A stretch of 64,000 bases of DNA from positions 124,001 to 188,000 of the forward strand of contig NCRC01000001.1 of the NCBI GenBank assembly GCA_002894685.1, read 5' to 3'. The stretch comes from Salinivenus lutea (GTDB taxonomy: Bacteria; Bacteroidota; Rhodothermia; Rhodothermales; Salinibacteraceae). The position numbers and the translations under genes are program-made. Positions 1 through 8,821 of this stretch are shown in pieces. The notes beneath the pieces are model-generated. The model was not told where the DNA came from. It worked only from the letters and a program-made list of their open reading frames with translations, and made no database searches. Position 1 is the stretch's first letter. Every line of letters begins with the position of its first letter.

Positions 1-2291
1 AGAACGACATGCCGGAGCTGACGCGCTTCTTCAGCCAGGAGTACGGCGCCTATCCGTACCCGCAGATGACGGTGGCGCAGGGCGGAGACGGCGGCATGGA
101 GTACCCGATGTTCACCGTCGTGAGCAGCTACGACGGGCCCGCGTTCGAGGAGAAGAGCAGCTACCAATCCGTGCTCGGCACCACGGTCCACGAGTTTGCC
201 CACATGTGGTACTACTCGTCCCTCGGCAGCAACGAGGCCGACTATGCCTGGATGGATGAGGGCTTCACCAGCTACGCCACGGAGGAGGGCATGGCGCACC
301 TCCTGGGGCGCCCCGCCCGGCACGTCGGCGCGCGGCAGAGCGTCGTGACGATGCATGACCTGGGCCTCGCGGAGCCGTTCAGCACGCCCGCCGACTGGTT
401 CTCCACAAACCTGGCGTACGGGATCACGTCGTACCCCGGCGGACAGATGTTTGTCGACATGATGGGCTACGTGATCGGCGACGAGCAGCGCGATCAGTGG
501 CTGAAGCGCTACTTCCGTGAACGCAAGGGAGAACACCCCGACCCCTTCGACCTGGAGCTGTTTGCCGAGCAGGAGAGCGGCCTTATGCTCGACTGGTACT
601 TCTGGCAGTTTACCGAGTCGACCCGCACGGTGGACGACGCCATCACCGACCTGGAGCAGCAGCGACGGGGCGACAGCGTGCAGGTGGACCTGACCCTGGA
701 ACGAAAGGGATCCGTCCGGATGCCGCAGGACGTGAAGCTGACCCTGGCCGACGGCTCTACGCAGTGGATCAACGTGCCGCTCGCCTCGATGCACGGGCAC
801 AAGCCGGTGGCCGACGACTGGATCGTGGCGGACGACTGGCCGTGGGTGGCCCCCGAACACACGGTGTCGGTGACGGTGCCCGCCGAGGTCGAGGCAGCCG
901 TGATCGACCCCAACGGGCAGACCCCGGATGTAAACCGCCTCAACAACAGCGCCTCCGTCCCCCTGGAGGCCCGCTTCCTGCGCGCCCCGCAGTCCGACTG
1001 GTTTGACTACCAGGTGGGGGTCCGCCCGCTGTTTGGCTACGCCCACGACTTCGGGTTCGGAGGGGGCGTGCAGGCCCGCGGGCAGTACTTTCGCGGGGCC
1101 CACCGCCTCCGCACCACGCTCACCCTGTGGCCCGAGGTGCTCTTTTCCGGGGGGGACGACCCGGCGGTTGAGGGCTCCAATGCCCCGTCCCAGTTTGCCC
1201 TCGACACCGGGTCTTGGATCGACGGCCTCGACTACGAGCTTCAGTACGAGCGTCCGTTTGATCCCTTCGGTGCCCGCGCCACCCTCGAACTCTCGGCGGC
1301 GAAGCACCTGGGCATCCTGGAAAACCGACTGTCGTTCCACATTCCCCTTCACTCCCCATTGGCCGACACGGAGGAGCGCCTGCAGTTTGCCCTGCTTCAG
1401 CAGTGGAACCCGAGTGACCGGGCGTACGGGATCGATCGGACCCCTCGACAGGTGGCGGTTCCCTGCCCCACCGCACCGTGTCCCCCCATCTCCCGCACAA
1501 TCCCATTCACCCCCTGGGGACAGTCGCACTCGGTCTCCGGGCGGCTGCAGTATTCGGTCCAGGAGGGGGGCGACCGAATCGATGTCACCGCGGAGGTCGG
1601 GGGCACGCTTCAGCCCTATCAGGTCGCGGGCAGCACTGCGCCCTCTACGCTGGACCAAGCGTCGCGTCTGTCCCTTACCGCCCAGCAGCAGGCCGACCTC
1701 GGCCCCCTCACCGGACAGGCCGCCTTTCAGTTCGGCCTTGGCGCCGACGGACTGCTGCCCCAGAAGCAGTTTGTGCTGGGCGGGCGGTCCATCGAGTCTC
1801 AGTGGCGAAACGACACCTACCGGCAGACCAGTGCCGCGTTCGAGCGTCCAGTGTCCGACGCGCACCTCGTGGGCTTCGGCCCCGCGGGACCCGTCGCCTA
1901 CCTCCGCTCGGAGACCGCCGCGTTTGAGCGGTTTGGGCGCACCGGCGAAAACACCCTGGCGGGGCGCGTGTCGCTCGGCGGCCATCCCTTCGCGTCCGTG
2001 AACGCCCTCTCGCCCCTCCGGCTCTCCGCCTTCTCCGGCCTCGGCACCGTCTGGAGCGAGGGCGCCTTCCTCGCAGGCCTCAAGGCCGACGATCTGGTGG
2101 GCGACGCCGGGATTGGGGCCCGCTACAGCCTCTCCGAGATCCCGCACCTCCGCCGCTGGACGGCCCAGTCCGACGTTCTGCAGGGCCTGGATGTGGTGGC
2201 GAAGTTTCCGCTCTGGGCCAGCGACCCGGACCTGATTGAGGCCGGACAGGACGAGTTCGCCTTCCGCTGGCTCATTGGGGTCGAGCTTTAG
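1..2291 (+). CDS. M1-family metallopeptidase fused to an outer-membrane-type beta-barrel (5' partial)
   Basis: The frame is open to the left edge, so the N-terminus is missing. Counting from the first visible Met (base 9), a GGMEYP motif at residues 28-33 stands where M1 enzymes carry GxMEN. The zinc motif HEFAH is at 61-65 and the third ligand Glu is E84 in WMDEGFTSY. This is the gluzincin catalytic core, expected to cleave N-terminal residues from peptides. From about residue 325 to the end the protein changes character: alternating aromatic/hydrophobic strands, a GGRS turn near 590, and a last strand ending FAFRWLIGVEL. That resembles an outer-membrane barrel of the surface-antigen type. 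The barrel assignment is inference from the strand pattern. The protease would then be cell-surface bound. It is convergent with the next gene, sharing 4 bp at the stops. Confidence 0.85.
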   Translation, partial: NDMPELTRFFSQEYGAYPYPQMTVAQGGDGGMEYPMFTVVSSYDGPAFEEKSSYQSVLGTTVHEFAHMWYYSSLGSNEADYAWMDEGFTSYATEEGMAHLLGRPARHVGARQSVVTMHDLGLAEPFSTPADWFSTNLAYGITSYPGGQMFVDMMGYVIGDEQRDQWLKRYFRERKGEHPDPFDLELFAEQESGLMLDWYFWQFTESTRTVDDAITDLEQQRRGDSVQVDLTLERKGSVRMPQDVKLTLADGSTQWINVPLASMHGHKPVADDWIVADDWPWVAPEHTVSVTVPAEVEAAVIDPNGQTPDVNRLNNSASVPLEARFLRAPQSDWFDYQVGVRPLFGYAHDFGFGGGVQARGQYFRGAHRLRTTLTLWPEVLFSGGDDPAVEGSNAPSQFALDTGSWIDGLDYELQYERPFDPFGARATLELSAAKHLGILENRLSFHIPLHSPLADTEERLQFALLQQWNPSDRAYGIDRTPRQVAVPCPTAPCPPISRTIPFTPWGQSHSVSGRLQYSVQEGGDRIDVTAEVGGTLQPYQVAGSTAPSTLDQASRLSLTAQQQADLGPLTGQAAFQFGLGADGLLPQKQFVLGGRSIESQWRNDTYRQTSAAFERPVSDAHLVGFGPAGPVAYLRSETAAFERFGRTGENTLAGRVSLGGHPFASVNALSPLRLSAFSGLGTVWSEGAFLAGLKADDLVGDAGIGARYSLSEIPHLRRWTAQSDVLQGLDVVAKFPLWASDPDLIEAGQDEFAFRWLIGVEL

Positions 2292-2785
2292 CGACCCGGC
2301 CCGTTGTCCTCGCGCATCTCGCGCTGCCGCATCGGCATGGCATCAATCGTATCGAAGAGCGATCGGGCCGTCACGGGCTCGGGGGCGCGGCGCTTTTCCG
2401 TCCCGTCCTTGCCGACGAGCACCACCCGAAACGCATCCGGGCTCACGGCAAAGCGATCGTACAGCCGACGAACGGCAGCCGTCGTGAGGGGACGCGCCGA
2501 CTCCTCCGGCCCCGACTGAAGCCTCCCCTGCTCGCCGTCCGCCCGGAGGGTGAGCAGAAGCAGGTCCCGCTCCCGGACCCCCTCCGCCTCCCCGCGCAGC
2601 GCCTCCCGCTGGTCGGCCCATCGAGCGTCCGCCTCCGACGAGGCAAATACAAGCAGGAGCCGGTGCTCCCACTGATGGGGCCCCAGACGAAAGTCGACCG
2701 AGTCGGGGAGTGCGGCCATCCCCACGTTCAGGGGAATCGGCAGGAGGACGCACCAGAGCAGAAGACGCGCCACGGGGCCACTCAT
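2288..2785 (-). CDS. DUF4174 domain protein, exported
   Basis: This 165-residue protein begins with a hydrophobic signal-like segment (MSGPVARLLLWCVLLPIPL). It then carries a DUF4174 domain: WEHRLLLVFASS opening strand, VLVGKDGTEKRR and the family-typical ending DTIDAMPMRQREMR. The fold is thioredoxin-like in the family, but no CxxC is present and the biochemical role is unknown. The chosen ATG overlaps the stop of the upstream FAD oxidoreductase as ATGA, which suggests translational coupling. The longer upstream extension of the frame is antisense-like Arg/Gly-rich sequence and was discarded. The 3' end overlaps the M1 peptidase stop by 4 bp. Confidence 0.75.
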   Translation of the reverse strand: MSGPVARLLLWCVLLPIPLNVGMAALPDSVDFRLGPHQWEHRLLLVFASSEADARWADQREALRGEAEGVRERDLLLLTLRADGEQGRLQSGPEESARPLTTAAVRRLYDRFAVSPDAFRVVLVGKDGTEKRRAPEPVTARSLFDTIDAMPMRQREMREDNGPGR

Positions 2786-4038
2786 TGCGAGGAGGAGTGA
2801 CGATTTTGGGCGGACGGGGAGGGGGACGATGGATGGGACCGGGGCGGCGTGCCCGACGTCGGTCCGTCCGGATCGAACCGGTCGGCAGAAAAAAGATCGT
2901 ACCCGTCCGGCTGCGATTTTCCACCGACCAGGTCGGCCAGCAGGCGCCCCATCCGAAACCCGTAGCCCATGCCGTGCCCCGTAAAGCCCGTGGCGAACAC
3001 GCTTCCGGGCAGGCCGGGCACCGGCCCCACCACCGGCCGCCCGTCCGGCGAGAAGGTCATCGTGCCGCTCCACCGCCGCTCAATCGGCATGGCCTGCGTC
3101 CACGGAAAATGCCGGTGGAGGTAGCGCTCGATAGCCGCCTGCACGGCGGGCGTAGTCGCGTCGGTCGCCGTCGCCTCCGCCTCGGCGTGCGAGTGACGCC
3201 CCCCGCCCGCGAGGACCGTCCCGTCCTCCAGCTGCCGCACGTAGAACGCGCCGCCGTGGGAGTAGATTGGAACCGACGCGTGCTGGCGGTCGGCGGCCTG
3301 CGTGCTCAGCATCTGGGCCCGCATCGGCTGCGCAAACGAGCGAAGCGACGGGACCAGGGACGGAAGGGACGCCCCCATCGCGAGCACCGCCTGGTCGGCC
3401 CGGAGGCGGAGGTGAGGCGTGCGCAGGGTGACCCCCGGCTCGCCGTCGTCTAGGGCCTCGACGGGGTGCTGCGTGCGCACGTCAGCGCCGCTCTCCGCGG
3501 CGATGTGGTGGACGAGCCGCAGGGGATTTACGACCGCCCCCGTCGTCACAAAGAGGCTTCCGGCAAAGCCCGAGGCCCGAAGCCGTGCATTCGTCTTGTC
3601 CGCGTCCAGGTGCACAACCGGCGCCCCGGCGGCCCGGAGGCGCGGCACACAGTCTTGCAGGCGCTGATTCTCCGCCTCCGTGGCGGCCACGGTGAGGCTC
3701 CCGTCCGATCGCCAGCCAAAGGTCGACGTGTGCAGCTCGGACGACAGCAGGTCCCGATTGTCGCGCGTAAAGTGCCAGAGGCGGCGGGCGGCCCGGCGGC
3801 CGTACCGTTCAATATCGGACAGAAAATCGACATCCGTCCCCTGCACGACGAAGCCCGCGTTTCGGCCGCTGGCCCCGGCCCCGAGCGTGTCGGCTTCGAC
3901 AATTGCCACGTCCAGAGAGGGCTGACGCCGCCGAAGCCAGTAGGCGGTCGAGCACCCCACGATCCCGCCCCCCACGACAATCACGTCGTACACCGTTTCG
4001 CGCTTACGGTGGGCATGCTGCCAAATCGAAGTGGTCAT
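2782..4038 (-). CDS. FAD-dependent oxidoreductase, DAO family
   Basis: A 418-residue flavoprotein with an N-terminal Rossmann motif VIVVGGGIVGCSTAYWL. It is followed by GASGRNAGFV, typical of the D-amino-acid-oxidase/gamma-glutamylputrescine oxidase group. The FAD-closing region near the C-terminus (GRPVVGPVPGLPG...TGFTGHGMGYG) is intact. The family oxidises amines or amino acids with oxygen or another acceptor; the substrate cannot be told from sequence. I chose the ATG at 4038 because the flavin motif starts about 20 residues later; an upstream ATG at 4104 would add a non-conserved Arg-rich leader. It is coupled by ATGA to the DUF4174 gene. Confidence 0.82.
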   Translation of the reverse strand: MTTSIWQHAHRKRETVYDVIVVGGGIVGCSTAYWLRRRQPSLDVAIVEADTLGAGASGRNAGFVVQGTDVDFLSDIERYGRRAARRLWHFTRDNRDLLSSELHTSTFGWRSDGSLTVAATEAENQRLQDCVPRLRAAGAPVVHLDADKTNARLRASGFAGSLFVTTGAVVNPLRLVHHIAAESGADVRTQHPVEALDDGEPGVTLRTPHLRLRADQAVLAMGASLPSLVPSLRSFAQPMRAQMLSTQAADRQHASVPIYSHGGAFYVRQLEDGTVLAGGGRHSHAEAEATATDATTPAVQAAIERYLHRHFPWTQAMPIERRWSGTMTFSPDGRPVVGPVPGLPGSVFATGFTGHGMGYGFRMGRLLADLVGGKSQPDGYDLFSADRFDPDGPTSGTPPRSHPSSPSPSAQNRHSSSQ

Positions 4039-4148
4039 ACCGGCGGTGGAGACGGAGCAGAGAGAGCGAGCACGGGACAGGGGTTCCGTACGTGCCCCCG
4101 GCACTCCCGGTTCGCCCCACCGCGGACTTCCGGCGCTGCGTACGTCTG

Positions 4149-5150
4149 CTACGACTGCACGTCCACCACAACCCGTCCGCGAATGGCGCCCCTCAGGACC
4201 TCTCGGCTCACCGAGGGAATCTCCCCAAGCCCAATTGTGCGGGCGGTCATCTGCTCGAAATCCTCATCGGACAGGGTCGTCGCCAGGCGCTCCCAGGCCG
4301 TCCGGCGCCGATCGTTGGGGCAGGTATTGGAATCGATGCCCAGCAGGTTGACGCCGCGGAGGATGAAGGGAAAGACCGTCGTCCGAAGCTCGTGTCCCCC
4401 GGCGTTCCCAAACGAGGCGACGCTTCCGTGGCGCTGGAGTTGAGCAATCAGCGTCGCCAGTGTCTGCCCGCCCACCGCATCAATCGCCCCGGCCCATCGG
4501 CCCGACTCCATCGGCCGCTCGGGACCGTCCTCAAATTCGTTTCGGGGCACGATGCGTGAGGCGCCGCGGGCCCGCAGGTACTCGTGGGCCTCGGCGCTCC
4601 CGGTCGAGGCCACCACGTCGTATCCGAGAGCGCCGAGAAGCGAAACCGCCATGCTTCCCGCTCCCCCCGACGCCCCGGTCACCACAACCTCTCCCCGCTC
4701 GGGCGTCACCGCGTGCTCCTGCAGGGCCATCACAGAGAGCATGGCCGTAAATCCCGCGGTGCCCGCGATCATAGACTGCTTGGGCGTGAGCCCATCGGGA
4801 AGGGACACGAGCTTTCGGGCCGACACCTTCGCCCGCTGCGTATATCCTCCCCAGTCGACCTCCCCGAGTTGCCAGCCGGTGCCAATCACCCGGTCGCCCT
4901 CCACGAACGCGTCGGACGCACTCTCGAGCACGCGCCCCACGAGGTCGATGCCCGGCACCATCGGGTAGTCGCCCCGGATGATGTTTCCCTTTCCCGTGAC
5001 GGCCAGCGCGTCTTTGTAGTTGAGGCTTGAATACAGCACCTGCAGCCGAACCTCGTCGTCGCCGGCATCGGGCACATGGTCGAGGGTCAACGACCGCACG
5101 TCCACGGTCAGCTCGCCATCCGAACGATCCAGGACCAGCGCGTCAAACAT
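4149..5150 (-). CDS. YhdH/AcuI-family NADPH-dependent quinone/acrylyl-CoA reductase
   Basis: A 333-residue zinc-less medium-chain reductase. It has the family opening LQVLYSSLNYKDALAVTGKG, the PMVPGIDLVGRV segment, a nucleotide-binding VVTGASGGAGSMAVSLL near residues 157-173 and the ending IRGRVVVDV. Members reduce acrylyl-CoA to propionyl-CoA or reduce quinones with NADPH. The length is normal and no catalytic zinc cysteines are expected. It lies on the same strand as its neighbours but with about 55-110 bp gaps, so an operon is possible, not shown. Confidence 0.88.
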   Translation of the reverse strand: MFDALVLDRSDGELTVDVRSLTLDHVPDAGDDEVRLQVLYSSLNYKDALAVTGKGNIIRGDYPMVPGIDLVGRVLESASDAFVEGDRVIGTGWQLGEVDWGGYTQRAKVSARKLVSLPDGLTPKQSMIAGTAGFTAMLSVMALQEHAVTPERGEVVVTGASGGAGSMAVSLLGALGYDVVASTGSAEAHEYLRARGASRIVPRNEFEDGPERPMESGRWAGAIDAVGGQTLATLIAQLQRHGSVASFGNAGGHELRTTVFPFILRGVNLLGIDSNTCPNDRRRTAWERLATTLSDEDFEQMTARTIGLGEIPSVSREVLRGAIRGRVVVDVQS

Positions 5151-5206
5151 GACTCAGGCGGGCGGAGCTGGAACGAAGAACGGAACTCATCGGCGGGCCG
5201 CGGCGG

Positions 5207-6421
5207 CTACTTGCACTCGGTACTCACGACCTCGCCGTTATCGAGCACCGTGCAGGCGTGAGTCGTGTACTCGAAGGGATCGCCGTCGAAAAGGACGAGG
5301 TCCGCCTCATTGCCCGCCTCCACCGTGCCGATCCCGCTGAGGCCCAGGATCTCGGCCGGGGTTCGCGTCACACTGGCGAGGGCGGCCTGTCGGTCCATTC
5401 CGTGGGCGGCGGCCACAGCAGCTTCGTAGAGCACGACGCGCGTCTTCGGCACGTAGGGCTCCCATCCGCTCTGAATGGCCACCGGGACGCCGGCCTCCTC
5501 AAGCGTGGCCGCAGTGGTGAAGGCCACGTTCTGTGCGGGGCCGCCGGGACGCGTCATGGTCGGGTGCAGAATCACCGGAACGTCTGCTTCTTGCAGTTCA
5601 TCGACCAGCAGATAGGCCTCCGCCGCGCCGTCCAGGATGAGGTCGAAGCCGAACTCCTCCTGCAGCCGGAGGGCGGCCTGTATGTCGTGGGCCCTGTGCG
5701 CGGTGATGAGGGCCGGCACCTCGCCTCGAAGCACCTTCGCCAATGCCTCCATCCCGAGATCGGTCGACACGTCCTCGCCGTTCTGCTTCTTCTCAAGATA
5801 GGACTGCGCGTCGAGAAGGGTGCTGCGAAGCATGGCCACGCTCTTGGCCCGGGTGCCGGGCGTTTCGAACCGCTCCGATGCGCCGGGCCCCAGTGTGAAG
5901 GCGACGGTCGTCAGCGAATCGCGGACCGAGGTCGCGATTGTCTCGCCGCTGGTCGAGAACACCCCTGTCTGGCCGCTGATGAGGGCCCCCGCGGCATGTC
6001 CTGCGTGCACCGTGGTGACGCCCAGGTCGCGGACGAACGAAACCAGTTGCTCCTGCGGATTGAAGGCATCGATGGCCCGCAGGTCGGGCTGGATGGGCTC
6101 GGAGGTATCGAGCTGATCCTGGTTGTCGTCCACATTGGTGAGGCCCGAAAGTCCCACCGTGGCCCGAGGGTCGATCAGGCCGGGCGTCACGACCGCGGCC
6201 TCGCGCACGTCTGCCCCGTCGGGGACCGACACCTCCGACGCCGGCCCCACGGCCTGAATGGTTTCCCCCTCCACCAGCACGACGCCGTCGACAATCGGCG
6301 GCCCCGTCATGGTGTAGATCGTGTCGGCCTCAACGGCGGTCTGTCCGTAGGCCGGGGCCGTGCCCAGCAGAAGTACGGCCAGCAGGAGAAAAGAACGGAA
6401 AAGCGAGTGTGGCATCGTCAT
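5207..6421 (-). CDS. Exported amidohydrolase-family protein, metal site degenerate
   Basis: A 404-residue protein with a signal peptide (LLLAVLLLGTAPAYGQ). The fold is amidohydrolase/imidazolonepropionase-like: VVTPGLID near residue 80 and the C-terminal GTVEAGNEADLVLFDGDP. The usual metal motif HxH after PGLID is replaced by PRATVG. The later His of the HGTEA-type motif is Ala (DGAAEAY), and the SD aspartate region reads SGWEP. Only ITAHRAHDI keeps a His. It is therefore probably not a normal binuclear hydrolase, perhaps a pseudoenzyme or partner of the gene immediately upstream, which keeps the full set. The gap to that gene is 41 bp and both lie on the same strand, so a common transcript is likely. 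Confidence 0.78.
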   Translation of the reverse strand: MTMPHSLFRSFLLLAVLLLGTAPAYGQTAVEADTIYTMTGPPIVDGVVLVEGETIQAVGPASEVSVPDGADVREAAVVTPGLIDPRATVGLSGLTNVDDNQDQLDTSEPIQPDLRAIDAFNPQEQLVSFVRDLGVTTVHAGHAAGALISGQTGVFSTSGETIATSVRDSLTTVAFTLGPGASERFETPGTRAKSVAMLRSTLLDAQSYLEKKQNGEDVSTDLGMEALAKVLRGEVPALITAHRAHDIQAALRLQEEFGFDLILDGAAEAYLLVDELQEADVPVILHPTMTRPGGPAQNVAFTTAATLEEAGVPVAIQSGWEPYVPKTRVVLYEAAVAAAHGMDRQAALASVTRTPAEILGLSGIGTVEAGNEADLVLFDGDPFEYTTHACTVLDNGEVVSTECK

Positions 6422-6462
6422 GTCCGGCGATCGTTCGGCAAAAAAGAAGAGCGGTCGGGCGT

Positions 6463-7767
6463 CTATTCCTCGTCGAGTCCGTGGACGTGCTGAATGGCTT
6501 CGTCCAGCGCGCGGTAGCCCCCCGTCGCAATCTCCCGGTCGGCGTCGTTGGAGCGGTCGAACACCTTCGCCCCTTCAACCCACGTCTGCTGGACCTTCGT
6601 GTAGACGCTCAGCGGGTCGCCCGAGAGCACGATGAAGTCCGCGTCCTTCCCGGGCTCCAGCGTCCCTGTATCGTCCGCAAGGTCCATCTGCCGGGCCGCC
6701 TCGATGGTCACCGCCTCCAGGGCCGCCGCCCGGTCCATCCCCGCCCGCACGCCGAACGCCGGGGAGCGCAGGAAGAGGCGCGAGTCGGTGATCGGATCGT
6801 CGGTGTGGTACGACACGCCCACGCCGGCCTCATCGAGCACGCGGCCCGTGCGATAGACCAGTTCGTCGGCCTCGGGCTTCCCGCCGGGCGAGTCGAGGAC
6901 AATGATAGAGGCCTGCGCGCCCGATTCGGCAATCTCCTCGGGGACCTTCCAGCCCTCACTGACGTGGTGGAGCACGAGCCGGAAGTCAAACTCTTCGCTC
7001 AACCGGATTGCCGTGAGGATGTCGTCGTGGCGGTGGGTGTGGAAGTGCACGATTCGGTCCCCCTCCAGCACGTCCACCAGGCCTTCCATCTGAAGGTCGC
7101 GCTCCGGCATGTCCTCGGGGCTGTCCGCCTGTTCTTTCTTGCGCTTGTAGGCCTGCGCCTCGACGAACAGCTGGCGCGCCATGGCCGCGGAGCGTGCCCG
7201 GGTGCCCGGGAAGGGGCCGCTGGCTCGCTGCGGGTTCGTTCCGTTGGCCATCTTCATGCCCCCACAGTTCTCGATGCTCCGATCATCGCACGCATTCAGG
7301 TCCGCGACCGTGGTGCCGTCCCGCAACTTGAGGTACGTCGTCTGGCCGCTCAGCAGATGGCCGGAGCCGGAGAGCACTTGCACGGCGGTGATGCCCCCGG
7401 CCCGGGCCCGATCGAGCGAGGAGTGCATCACGTTGATTCCATCGACGGTGCGCACGCCCGGGTGCAGCGCCGCGGATCCGTCTCCCCCGCTGACCTGCCC
7501 AATGTGAGAGTGGGTGTCAACGAGTCCCGGCATCACAACCTGTCCGGACAGATCGTGCGACTGGGCCCCGGCCGGCACGTCCACCTCTCCCGCCGCCCCC
7601 ACGGCCTGAATCTCGCCGTCCTGCACGACCAGTACCCCATCCTCAATCGGCTCCTCTGCAATCGGATAGACCGTAGCGTTGCGGAAGACGTGAGGCTGTT
7701 CCTGCGCGTGCGCCGGACCAGACAAAAGAAGGCACGCGACGGTAAAGAGGAAAAGCGCCGTTCGCAT
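6463..7767 (-). CDS. Exported amidohydrolase (imidazolonepropionase-like)
   Basis: A 434-residue periplasmic amidohydrolase starting MRTALFLFTVACLLLSGPAHAQ, a clear signal peptide that fixes the ATG at 7767. The metal site appears complete: VMPGLVDTHSHIG (HxH), VHFHTHRHDDIL, LVLHHVSEGW and YHTDDPITDSRL with the final Asp. The C-terminus has the family signature GTLEPGKDADFIVLSGDPL. The substrate is not determinable; related exported enzymes act on cyclic amides or dipeptides. It probably heads a two-gene unit with the degenerate paralogue downstream. Confidence 0.85.
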   Translation of the reverse strand: MRTALFLFTVACLLLSGPAHAQEQPHVFRNATVYPIAEEPIEDGVLVVQDGEIQAVGAAGEVDVPAGAQSHDLSGQVVMPGLVDTHSHIGQVSGGDGSAALHPGVRTVDGINVMHSSLDRARAGGITAVQVLSGSGHLLSGQTTYLKLRDGTTVADLNACDDRSIENCGGMKMANGTNPQRASGPFPGTRARSAAMARQLFVEAQAYKRKKEQADSPEDMPERDLQMEGLVDVLEGDRIVHFHTHRHDDILTAIRLSEEFDFRLVLHHVSEGWKVPEEIAESGAQASIIVLDSPGGKPEADELVYRTGRVLDEAGVGVSYHTDDPITDSRLFLRSPAFGVRAGMDRAAALEAVTIEAARQMDLADDTGTLEPGKDADFIVLSGDPLSVYTKVQQTWVEGAKVFDRSNDADREIATGGYRALDEAIQHVHGLDEE

Positions 7768-7962
7768 CAGACCAGGACGTGGATCGGAAAAATTGTTCAC
7801 GCTAGAAGGTAGGGGCCGACACACGGACTCTCAACACCGCCCGGTCCCCACCGAACGGTGCAAAATATCCGCCCATCATAACGAGGGGTCGGCGCGGCAC
7901 TTTCATCATTTGTTCGCGTAACAGAGGGGCAGTGGACCCGCTTCGCATCACCGCAGCCCGCT

Positions 7963-8703
7963 ATGCGACCCTCCGCCCCTCGTCGCCGCCGGACGGTCCT
8001 GGATCTGCAGAGCTACACGACCCGCCTGCTCCTGAGCTACGCACTCAGCTTGGGCGCCCTGGTGTTGCTGGTCAACCTCTCCGTGTCGTCGCCGCCGGTT
8101 CCCCCCTGGCTCCTCCACACAAACCCGGACCGGATCCAGCTGTCCCAGGTGCAGGAACTGTCGGACGACGACCCGGGGGCTGATGAGACGGGGCCCGAAA
8201 ACGGCGCTCAGGTCCGCGAGGAGGCCCCGCCCCAAACCCGACAGGCGTCTCCCTCGACCGCTCCGTCTCCGGCTCCAGCGGGCGCTCCCCAGGAGGATAC
8301 ACGCTCGCCACGGGCTCGCCCCAATCTGGAATCCATCACCACGATTACCGAGACGAACGCCGCCGAGCTCATTGGGGGCATCCAGTCCTACTACATGCGG
8401 ATTCGCTACCCGGAGCCCGCCCGCAAGAAAGGAATTCAGGGCCGCCTGATGCTACGGTTCACGGTCACCTCGAACGGAAGACCCAAAGACATCCGCGTCA
8501 GTCGCTCCCTGCACCCCCTCCTCGACACAGCCGCCGTCCGCGCCCTGCGCAGCGTGCGGTTTCGGCCCGCCACCCAGAACGGGCTTCCCGTCTCGATGCC
8601 GACAAAGCTCCCCGTGCGCTTCCGACTCCTACCCGACTCCACGCGGCTCCGAACCGCCGGCGGCCCCTCCCCCTCGCAATCGGCCGACGCCCCGAACGAG
8701 TAG
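7963..8703 (+). CDS. TonB-like energy-transducer protein
   Basis: A 246-residue protein in three parts. It has an N-terminal membrane anchor (LLLSYALSLGALVLLVNLSV, about residues 23-42), a Pro/Glu/Gln-rich linker to about residue 125, and a TonB C-terminal domain. In that domain, IRYPEPARKKGIQGRLMLRF and AAVRALRSVRFRPATQNGLP match the YP.. and FxPA signatures. TonB proteins carry proton-motive energy from the inner membrane to outer-membrane receptors. No exbB/exbD or receptor is adjacent, so it either works with components elsewhere or serves another periplasm-spanning role. It ends 118 bp before hppD on the same strand. Confidence 0.82.
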   Translation: MRPSAPRRRRTVLDLQSYTTRLLLSYALSLGALVLLVNLSVSSPPVPPWLLHTNPDRIQLSQVQELSDDDPGADETGPENGAQVREEAPPQTRQASPSTAPSPAPAGAPQEDTRSPRARPNLESITTITETNAAELIGGIQSYYMRIRYPEPARKKGIQGRLMLRFTVTSNGRPKDIRVSRSLHPLLDTAAVRALRSVRFRPATQNGLPVSMPTKLPVRFRLLPDSTRLRTAGGPSPSQSADAPNE

Positions 8704-8821
8704 GAACGCACCCCGAGAGACGGTGTACAGTTTTGTGAACTATGGAGAAACCCCTTCTCCCCCGTCTCCGGGTTGGAAGCGCTTTTCTGACCACTCTCTC
8801 GACACAGCCTCCCCTCTTGTC

